Shown piece by piece: positions 55,985 to 64,000 of a stretch of 64,000 bases of DNA. Position 1 is the first letter of the stretch, and each line of letters starts with the position of its first letter. Under the pieces are notes generated by a model. That model ran no database searches and was not told the origin of the DNA. It worked only from the letters and a program-made list of their open reading frames with translations. Source of the stretch: Knufia peltigerae (Eukaryota > Ascomycota > Eurotiomycetes > Chaetothyriales > Trichomeriaceae); assembly GCA_030247855.1 (NCBI GenBank), contig JAPDRN010000139.1, positions 1 to 64,000 of the forward strand. The letters are read 5' to 3'. The position numbers and the translations under genes are program-made.

Positions 55985-56549
55985 ATGCGTTTCTCAACAG
56001 CAGTTTTCCTCGGCCTCCTTGCTCTTTCCTCAGCAGCGCCGGTCGCTCTGAAAAACAAGAGAGCTTCAGTCCTTACCACTCAGTCGTACGCAGACTTCCA
56101 AGTCAGTGATGGCGTTGCTGGAAATGCCCTAGCAGAAGTCAACGCCAAATTCCCAGTAAGTGTATTTTATGAGACTGAGATGTTACTACGCCGCTGATGG
56201 TCAGAAGATCAATCAGTCCGACCTTGTCAATGTCTCTTCCGATGATTTGAAAATCATCAAAGCCGCCCGAGTCACTGCCGAAGATGCAGAGACTGGCACA
56301 GGAGGTTTCAACGATGAGATTGCTGCGGCTGGGAGCGGGGACACGACAGCCTTGCAAAACGGAAAAATAAAAAACAAGGTCCTGAAGTTGCAGCTTGAGG
56401 TGCTAGCCCTACAGATCGAAGCTGCTCAAGGGGATGCTGATCAGGCCAAGATCAATGAGGAGACTACAAAGTTGAACAAGAATGTGTCTCTCGACAAGGC
56501 TGCAGCTGGACAGAAAAGTGTCGGGGTGACTGATACATTCTCCGGGTAG
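55985..56549 (+). CDS. small secreted protein
   Basis: Fungus-specific small secreted protein of 171 aa, exons 55985-56155 and 56205-56549. The intron is 49 nt, phase 0, GTAAGT to GGTCAG. A second AG three bases later would drop one lysine and give FP-INQSDL. The signal peptide is MRFSTAVFLGLLALSSAAP. The mature part has LVNVSSDDLKIIKAARVTAE, FNDEIAAAGSGDTTALQNGK, IKNKVLKLQLEVLALQIEAA and a closing helix LNKNVSLDKAAAGQKSVG. It is cysteine-free and strongly helical, a pattern I associate with a conserved ascomycete family of unknown function. Extracellular or cell-wall location is predicted. The CT-rich leader with an ACCATGC context suits a well expressed gene. Confidence 0.82.
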
Positions 56550-58277
56550 ATCAAAATCACCAACGCACGCGGCCGAAAAATGTTTATGTTTCCCAAAGAG
56601 TCAGGATTAACCAGACCAGAGTCCTCAATTGCAAATTATTCAACGACGAAAATTGCAGCAGTGTCTCGAAGGTGAAGTTGACAGTCAGCGATATTCCAAC
56701 ATCAGCGTTCTCCTTTGCCGTCGCCACAAACATTCCAGGTACTTAAAACGATCTTCGCCATTATTTTGTCCTTGAGAGAGTTGGGTGCGGCCTCTCGCAT
56801 GTGTTGGTGATATTCCGTTAGGGCACGCTTGTAGTAACATCTACTTCCTTGCCTGGGTAAAACGGGGTTCGCTTGTATCATGGAGCGGTTCCTCAAGTCT
56901 GTAACACTTTAGGGCACCCTGACTTAGATTTACCCACCTGATCCGTGTAAGTGAGGACGTTAAAAGCACAACCAAATTGACGATGCTTGAAATCAACTGG
57001 TGTTTAGTGACGAGTTTGCTTCATAAAAGAGGTCGACACTCGTGCCTCAGAAGAGTAGTTATAGCCTGGCATCCATGGTCGCACTGAGATTGAGCCAAAC
57101 CGCAACCTCTGCACAGGGATGTTTAATTGCAGGGTCAAAATGTACCTTTAGGAATGGCGTAAGAGTTCACTTACCCTTTTACCTGGTACCTACCGCAACT
57201 ATTGAGAAACAAGTTTTGCTCACGCAGAAGGTGCATTGCGGATTACAATACAGGCTACCGCTGTCATTCCTTGAAGTCATCTCTGGGACGCCGACCGAGC
57301 TCCGAAAATCGGGGGATGTACCAACTCTGAGATGGAGCCTGGCCCTGCACTTTTCACGCCTGGGTGCATATTTTACAATTTCAATAGACAGAGAAGAAAC
57401 GGTCGCGGGAGAATTCTTTTGAAGACAGGGGTGGTAATGCTTGTCGTTTCTTCTCTCTGGCCAGCAACAGATCACGGTGCAAGTGCCAACAAAAGCGACA
57501 AGTCGGATCCTGATGCGTTGAGGACCTTGTTTGCTGTGTTTGGGTCGAGCTTTGCAGAACATTCCCCCTTCATACGACGTCACCGAAGAGTTGCCATGGC
57601 CGAGTGGTTTGTTTCCGGGCTGTAGTCAGCGAGACTACTTCCGTCAAGCTCAGGACGAGGCACTTTCCACTCCGGCAGCGGTGGCTCGAAGGTTGCCTGA
57701 TGATGTTCTGAGATTGGCAGGATACTGTAAGGTTTATTTTTCCTCATTCTCTCAATTCGAGAACTTTTTGTGTTCAGGGAAAACCCAGCCCATATTGATG
57801 CCTTTCTTTCCCCCCTTAGACAAAGCTGCTAGCGGTGTTGAATACATGCAAGACCACCAGGATCCAGTAGAATTCTTACCCAAGGATGATAATGGGATTG
57901 GGAGGTCTGGTGCTGCTGCTACTAGAGTGGCGGTTTCAGTGAGATGTCACACACTTGAACTTGTCATCTCATACAGAGTGTGAAGGTGTACGAAGTAATA
58001 AGTAACAGTTAAGATGGAGTCTCGCGAGGCTGCAAAAGCTTCGTCATTTGTAAATTGCGTGCGGGGAAGTTGTTGTAACATCATCCTCAATCTTCATGGC
58101 ACGAGATAACAGTCTAGTTCTTTATAACTACTTAGTCACTATCCGCCTCTTCCTTGTTTCCTCACGCGATGACTTTGTAGGACAGATTCTGAGATACAGT
58201 GCAGATCTACCGTTCATGGGAGTACCTCAATCTCCTCCCCTGCAAAGTCTCCTACCAAACGAAACCACACCTCTCCA
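56550..58277. other. intergenic, with weak coding-like fragments
   Basis: About 1.7 kb. Two plus-strand frames at about 57430-57730 (DKSDPDALRTLFAVFGSSFA and RDYFRQAQDEALSTPAAVAR) look mildly coding-like in different frames. They could be parts of a spliced or degenerate short gene, but no start, domain or consistent junction could be established. Confidence 0.4.
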
Positions 58278-60041
58278 ATGGCCACCCAACTACCGGCTGC
58301 GCTCAAGGCGGCAGACATCTCTCGCTTCGCACACCGAGCGGCACAGCTTGAGAAGCCCAAGCCTATCATAGCCTACTGGTGTATGGAAAAGATCAAGCAG
58401 AGTTTCTGCGTGGTGGTGGACGTTTCATGTTGACGCATCGCACAGGTGAATACTGGATCATCAATCAGATCCTCGCCAAAGGTCTACACAACACCGACCA
58501 AGAATGTCTGGCTTATACTACCACATTGATGGACAAGCTTGAACAAGTGAGCCAGCGAGACTTCTTCCACAAACCTGCCTGCCTGCGCTATGGGACAGCC
58601 CTTTAGAATGACACTCACTCCTCGCCTTGCCTAGTTCAAAGCCGAACACGCCGAAGAAGCCGCCGTCACGGACGATGTCGCCGGGAAAGCCTACGTGGAA
58701 CAATTTGGCCTGGAAACATTCGAAAGAGCCGACAACGCGATACGGGCCAACAAAGCCTCGAGGCAGACTGCAGATACGTTTCAAGCGTCGGCCACTTTCC
58801 TCGATCTGCTCCAGATATGGGGTCCTTTAGACACAGAGATTGCCGCCAAGGTCAAATACGCAAAATACCACGCGTTGAGGATAGCCAAAGCACTGAAAGC
58901 GGGCGAGGCCCCCAACCTTTCCAACCCTAAACCGGAAGAGACTCCGGCCGCAGAAGAAGCTCTTCCCGAGCTGGATCCAGACGACGCGGACGTGCGAGCG
59001 CTCGAGGGAAAAACACCAACTAAAAAGTCACGGCAGCCATCGGTGGTCGAGGTGCCGGATGAGGCTGATCGGATCCAAAAGATGCTGGCCCAGAGATCTC
59101 TTCAAGATGAGTCACTGCACCCTTCGAGAGAAACGTCTATGCCACCACCGCCGATAAAGAAAGGTCGCCAACCTTCTGTCGTTGAAGTACCTGATGAGGC
59201 AGACCGTATACAACACAGACTCGCCCACCAGTCGGTAATGGACGAGTCTCTCCATCCCTCGCGTGCCCCGTCACTACCGCAATCTCCAGGAAACGACGTA
59301 TCCCCAATCGCCGCACAAGACGCGGCAGCCTTCTACACAAACCAGGCCGAACCGAGCGACATCTCACCCCTAGACCCTCCCACGGAACGAAAGCAATCTG
59401 TTGGGGGCAACTACTTTCCTCGCATCCCTTCTCCGCCATCGGCGCCGGCGCCTGGCCTACCTTCATCTCGCACAGAAGTTGGCGGTCTACCTCCTGAATT
59501 ACTGCCTTCGGCACCAACAGACGTGGATATGGACCTCGGAGGAGGAGGAGACAGCGGTGCAGGCGCCGCATCTTCTGACCTGCCATCGGCAGCCCCTCCT
59601 CCCGACTCGACCTTGACCACAGGCCGAGGCGAACTCGCCGCGCTCAACAACCGATTCCGACAATCGCCTCCACCGCCACCACATAGGCACGGCCAATTCC
59701 TTCCTCAGGTCGACCCGGGCCAGACGACTCAGATTCCACCCAACTTCCTACCTCAAGCTCCACCGCCGCAAGTGCCTCAGAACCCTCCTCAACTTCGCGA
59801 GCTCAAGGGACCAGTACCTCCCGTACCACAGTCCCAACAACCTCCTCCGCTTGCGGCTGCAGCCCAGTCAGTGTCTACTCCCGCGCCAGCACCGGTTGTC
59901 AACACTGGCGACGTCGACGATCAAGCCATGATGAAGGCGCAGAAACATGCCCGATGGGCCATTTCTGCGCTGAACTTTGAGGACGTCCCCACCGCGGTTC
60001 GAGAACTACGAGAAGCATTGGCCACTTTAGGGCAGAGGTAA
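58278..60041 (+). CDS. VTA1: VTA1 / LIP5 vacuolar sorting protein
   Basis: Cofactor of the AAA-ATPase Vps4 that promotes ESCRT-III disassembly in multivesicular-body sorting at the cytosolic face of endosomes. Exons 58278-58380, 58446-58546 and 58635-60041 give 536 aa; introns are 65 nt (phase 1) and 88 nt (phase 0). The N-terminal tandem MIT region reads ALKAADISRFAHRAAQLEKP, KPIIAYWCEYWIINQILAKG, LMDKLEQFKAEHAEEAAVTD and YVEQFGLETFERADNAIRAN, then ATFLDLLQIWGPLDTEI. A long Pro/Ser-rich linker contains two near-identical repeats (residues about 201-237 and 246-283). The C-terminal VSL domain that binds Vps4 is QKHARWAISALNFEDVPTAV. It is longer than yeast Vta1 (330 aa) because of the linker. 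Confidence 0.95.
59031..59280 (+). repeat. tandem duplication in the VTA1 linker
   Basis: Two units, 59031-about 59145 and 59166-about 59280, coding for RQPSVVEVPDEADRIQ followed by near-identical LHPSR-containing tails. The 16-residue core is identical at the protein level but the codons differ, so the duplication is not brand new. Confidence 0.85.
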
Positions 60042-60854
60042 AGAGTCAACCTAAGCCTTTGGAAAACGTGGGTTGGAAAGTTGTCGCGTATGATTTGGGG
60101 AGCCATGGAAGTGTGAGCCACACTACGAGTACTCTGGACAAGGTCCGCAGCGAGGGAAAGAGTCATCTTCTCCTCACTCGTATGAGTTCGTATCCTTGCG
60201 GCTGCTGTTTGCTCTCTCTCACGGTCGGATCACCCAAACGAAGGGGCAACACGAGACGGAAAAAGGGCAAAACCTTCATACTCCAATTTTTTTCCGTACG
60301 TACCTGTATCTTTTGATCCTGGGATGACGATCGAAGCCGGCCCTTTTTACACCCGTAATGTCCAGGTACACCAAGGCTCATCATGTATTTCGTTGTACGG
60401 GGAACGGCAAGGCCCCGGGCTCCGGCTCACAAGGCGAATTCGTTTGGATCCGGACAGACTTGCAAGGGAACCAATGCAACACAAATCAACAACAAAGTAC
60501 CTAATCACGACATGTACATGCATGTAAAATGGAGGAGATTCGACCTTTCTTTTTTTCTTATTCTGTTCATCTCCATCTCCAACCATGGAATGTCGCAAAT
60601 GCCAGCGTTGACCGTCGTTAGCTACTGTATGATACTTATGTAAGGTTCCTAGGTATTCATGGTAAATCTGGAGCGACATCGACCTTTCGTCCGTAGACCT
60701 GCCTACGTCCATGTTTTGTTCTCTTTTCTCTCGCTTGCATCGCCTGCAATATCGTCAGGACCCTTTGCATTACATGGCAAACGCCTCCCTCTCTCTCTCT
60801 CGGTCCTTAGGGACACCAGTCCAAAAGATCCGACGTCAACAAGTCACGGTCATC
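60042..60854. other. intergenic between convergent genes
   Basis: About 800 nt that must hold the 3' ends of VTA1 and the NCBP3-like gene. Nothing else is recognisable. Confidence 0.6.
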
Positions 60855-62462
60855 TCAATCAAATAAATCACCAGCCCGTCGCCTTATCCTCTTCTCCCGT
60901 ACAGGCTGGTCGAATAGCTCCTTTCCTTCGTTCCGTCCCGACTCGCGCTGGTATTGGTTGGGGAATAGCTCCTTGGCCTCTGCTCGTCCTTTGATGCTCA
61001 GTCCGCCAGAACCCTTGATGCTGAACCCCCCGCCGCCGCCGTCCCCACCGGCGGAGCCCTTGATGCTCATACCACCACCGTTACCATTCGACGGGAACAG
61101 TTCGACGCCGGTGTTGGCGAGGCCACCACCGTTTTTGAACGACTTTGTACTATCGATCGAGATTGATTTTCGGGCAAATCGTTGTGCCAAATCCTCCTCG
61201 TTCTTGGCGTCCATGGCGTGACTCCTCCGATGATTCGACCGTGGACTGGTTTGTGCCGCACTCAGCAAGTCTGCCTTGAGACGTTTGGCGGCCGCAGCGT
61301 TCGCTCGCGAATTCGCCGGGTCGTTTGCTGGTCTCGAGGAGGACGACGCTGAGTTTGGCTCGATGGACATTGCCGCGTCGGAATCAGAAGCTTTGTTCGG
61401 GTAGACATCGATACGGTCAGAATGTAAGCCGCCGCCTTTTCGCTCTGAGGCCGATCCAAAGAGCTCTTTCCCGGCGTTCGACCGTGGGTTTCGGTCGTTG
61501 CGGTCACGATAGCCTCTCCGTCGGTTGCGGCCATCGTCTTCTGAGTCGGAGATATCAATCTCATCACTATTTCTCGTTCGCCTGCTTGGGCTGGCGCTCC
61601 GCCGCCGACCTTTTGCTACTCTGGAGAACAGATCTCGGCCTCTCGCGGCTGTTTCGGTGTCTGTAGCAGGCGCATCGTCGTACATGTTTGCCGAAAACTC
61701 TTCTCTTCCATCGTCACCGTTGTTGCCTCTTCTCCTTCGGTGCATTTCTCTGTCGTCAAATCTTCTTCGCCTGTAGTCGCCAGCCTCGACCCTCGAATCG
61801 GCGAACTCACGGCGCATTCGTTCGGTGGGGTCTTGGTCAGGATGGAGGAGGTAGTATCTGCTTGCTTCCCTTGCGTTTTTCTTCTTCCGATCGCCCTGCT
61901 GCGCTACCCTCACCACCAGCATGCTTGCAGGCCTACTTGCCAAGGGCTTTGCGGCTCGGAGTTCGAAGGGGGCATTGATCAACTGTTCTTCGGTGATTGG
62001 CGTCGCGACAAAGGCCAGCTGTGCAAGTTTGGCTGTATCGTTATCCTTGAAGCAGAGATTGGCGGACGTGTCGTCGACCCATTGAACGTGCACATTGTCT
62101 CCCACTTCGCTAAAGTGGTCGTGTACGAATCCCAGAATATCGTTGGTGTGCATTTCGTCGACGCCACGGATGTGCACTTTGTTCCATTGTGGTTCGAGAG
62201 CAGGGTCTTCGGTGTAGATGGCGGGAATGACGGCCGAGGTATCTTGGACTTGTGCGCCAGAGGGCACAAACGATGGTTCCTCGCCTTCCTATTGTGAAAA
62301 TGTGAGAGTGTATCGAGATATGCAGGAAACAAAGGTTCATACTTCGAGATCGAATTCTTCATCGAGAGGTGGGCCATGGTCGTCCAGATCCATGTCAATG
62401 TCAATGTCCATGAGGTCGGCGTCCTGCGCCGAGGACATTGTAGACTGCATTGCAACAGCCAT
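60855..62462 (-). CDS. nuclear cap-binding protein subunit 3-like (NCBP3, DUF2414)
   Basis: Predicted RNA-binding protein of the NCBP3 family, whose animal member binds capped mRNA with NCBP1. 517 aa from exons 62462-62343 and 62288-60855; the 54-nt phase-0 intron runs from GTATGA to CAATAG. The acidic N-terminus (LMDIDIDMDLDDHGPPLDEE) leads into the RRM-like DUF2414 core: WNKVHIRGVDEMHTNDILGF, VHDHFSEVGDNVHVQWVDDT, SANLCF and LAFVATPITEEQLINAPFEL. The WVDD-x-S/T-x-N element is the family signature. The remainder is disordered and basic (RRRRGNNGDDG, RRRSASPSRR), with six short [KRVG][ED]LF motifs and three SIKG motifs. The most upstream of several in-frame ATGs (62462) was taken as start; ATGs at codons 5 and 9 are alternatives. 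Confidence 0.88.
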
Positions 62463-63387
62463 GTATATGAGACGAGTGAGGGTTAGAGGAGGGGCTGTAC
62501 GAGGTGTCGCCGGTTGCGCGCAAAGATAGGGGTGTCGAGGAGTTCGCCCGGTCAGGGTGTAGTAAAATGAGCTTGATCAACGATCACTGTACATGGCTGA
62601 TGGATGTAGGAATGACTTCTGGACGTGTGCCGCGGGACATCAAAACGTGAAGCCGGAAGTGAACGCCTATGAGTGTCAGAGGTAGAGTTTGGTGAGGAGA
62701 TAATGATTAGGGTATAATGTCACAAGCAAGCCAGCTTAAAATGTGTGCAGTGATATGAAATATGGCATCTAAATGGGATCGACTGTTTGCAACCAAATCA
62801 ATGCTCATTATTGTCTCCAAAGTCGCCGGCGCGCAGCTTTCCTGAGATTCGCTGCGATATCGACGGTATCAACGCTATTCCACATTTGGTGAGGATATTG
62901 CGCCACTTTAAAAACACGATCTTCCTCTCCAATCGACAACCGATAAATACGATCCCCGCCTCGTCTTCCTCCTCACTTACTGTATCGTCTAATATTTCGC
63001 TTGTCCATGGTGTACGACTTACCCGAAGTTCAGACTGAGGGCGGAGATGCAGTGCGGAGGTACATGGCTCGTCCATCTTGAGGCCATTTAGTTGATATAG
63101 TATTCATATCCTCAATCACTACCGCTGACAAACTGCTGTGCATTCAGATATCATTGTCCTTCGTACATTTGGCTGAAGGGGAATTTCCCACGCACCTCGG
63201 CTACAGAGACTTTCATTACATACACTAATACCTCTCACTCTCCCCCGGACCACTCTTCGGTTAAAATGTGATATGAACTGTTTCGGTTCACGTCCTTTCA
63301 CACGGCTGTGTGGCCGCGGCTGCTTCTTGACTCCCTCCACCAAACCTTCCTCTCACGTTCGTTTTCGTTTTCGTTTTCCCCCTTCAG
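62463..63387. other. intergenic and 5' region of the TauD-family gene
   Basis: About 920 nt between divergent genes. The first exon of the dioxygenase gene must lie here but could not be fixed: it should leave one base before the 63388 junction. A TTTTCG-repeat tract (63358-63378) forms the pyrimidine-rich run before the CAG acceptor. No other gene was seen. Confidence 0.5.
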
Positions 63388-64000
63388 GCAGAAGAAATCT
63401 ATCCGTCCATCCCGTCGCCGGCAGCATCGGGGCGGAGATTCGAGACGTCGACCTGGCCCTCCTGCCCGAGAACCCGGGATGGGTACGGCAGCTCCGCGAG
63501 GCGTTTCTCCAACACCAAGTCATCTTCTTCCGAAACCAAAACCTCGAGCCCCAGGCGTTTCTGACCTTCGCCTCCCACTTTGGCGAGCCGGTCGAGTACC
63601 CCTTCGTCAAGGGCATCGAGGGCTTTCCCGAGATCATCCGTGTCCTCAAACAGGAGCACGAGACCGTCAACTTCGGCGGCATCTGGCACTCGGACACGTC
63701 CTACCAACAGACCCCACCGCTTGGGTCGGTACTCCTGGGGAAGGAAACCCCGCCGTACGGCGGTGACACTCTCTTTGCGAACCAGTACGCCGCCTACGAC
63801 TCTCTCTCCGACGGTCTAAAGGAGACCCTCGCGGGGCTCAGGGGCGTCAGCACGTCCGCAAAGGCCGACGCGAGCAAGACGAGGGAGGACCGCATCCGAG
63901 ACAGTGGCAATCCCACCGCGCCGGCAGAGTCGTTCGAGGCCGTGCACCCCGTCGTCAGGACACACCCGGAAACTGGGAAGAAGGCACTGTACGTCAACGT
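63388..64000 (+). CDS. TauD/TfdA-family 2-oxoglutarate dioxygenase, partial
   Basis: Fe(II)/2-oxoglutarate-dependent oxygenase running off the right edge. The visible exon begins after a strong acceptor (CCCCCTTCAG) at 63388 with two bases of a split codon, so an upstream exon is missing. Blocks are NLSVHPVAGSIGAEIRDVDL, LREAFLQHQVIFFRNQNLEP, FLTFASHFGEPVEYPF, the metal-binding HxD motif in IWHSDTSYQQTPPLGSVL (His 63687-63689, Asp 63693-63695), GGDTLFANQYAAYDSLS and VRTHPETGKKALYVN. The last block leads toward the distal His and Arg that lie beyond the window. The order and spacing match fungal taurine/sulfonate or related alkyl-sulfate dioxygenases. The substrate cannot be told from this part. 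Confidence 0.88.

Noticed and set aside
57332..57983. Possible short gene from two overlapping plus-strand frames
   Set aside because: Coding-like words occur in two frames but no start codon, domain or consistent junction could be defined, so it is mentioned only in the intergenic note.

Overview
This is nuclear DNA from a filamentous ascomycete (Pezizomycotina). The evidence is intron-containing genes (introns about 48-306 nt with GTRNGT donors, CTRAY branch sites and YAG acceptors), a Zn(II)2Cys6 regulator, an SREBP-type bHLH regulator, a siderophore-iron transporter and a Dal5-type transporter. The family mix and loose gene spacing would suit Eurotiomycetes such as Chaetothyriales, but that placement is inference. 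I found no rRNA, convincing tRNA, CRISPR array or intact transposon.

Layout. 0.7-16.7 kb: on the minus strand a Zn2Cys6 factor, a flavodoxin-fold protein, a tiny probably mitochondrial membrane protein, an SREBP-type bHLH factor and an acidic protein of unknown function; on the plus strand a MARVEL-like four-helix membrane protein and a disordered acidic protein. 19.8-29.8 kb: a Fungal_N-like protein, a protein with three MHxxGxSWF repeats, weak hypotheticals, a PXMP4-like peroxisomal membrane protein and the ribosome-assembly factor RPF2. 30.7-41.3 kb: a decaying accessory locus. A six-exon Dal5-family transporter has two nonsense codons, an NTF2/SnoaL-like gene is broken, an FAD-dependent oxidoreductase has nonsense and frameshift lesions, and a class II aldolase-like gene carries at least three frameshifts. 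A siderophore transporter in the same stretch still reads as open. 43.1-54.5 kb: a P-loop sulfotransferase, an arylsulfotransferase-family membrane-anchored protein, a 12-helix MFS transporter and an NmrA-like oxidoreductase. 54.6-64 kb: a hypothetical gene, a small secreted protein, the ESCRT regulator VTA1, an NCBP3-like cap-binding protein and the 5' part of a TauD-family dioxygenase cut by the window end.

Housekeeping genes (RPF2, VTA1, NCBP3-like, PXMP4-like) alternate with long intergenic stretches of 1-4 kb. These stretches hold a recurrent 9-mer, TACGGAGTA or its complement, 12 times by eye and never inside a gene model. Exon coordinates were worked out by hand from splice signals, reading-frame continuity and family conservation. 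Where all three agree they should be accurate; 5' ends that could not be resolved are flagged.
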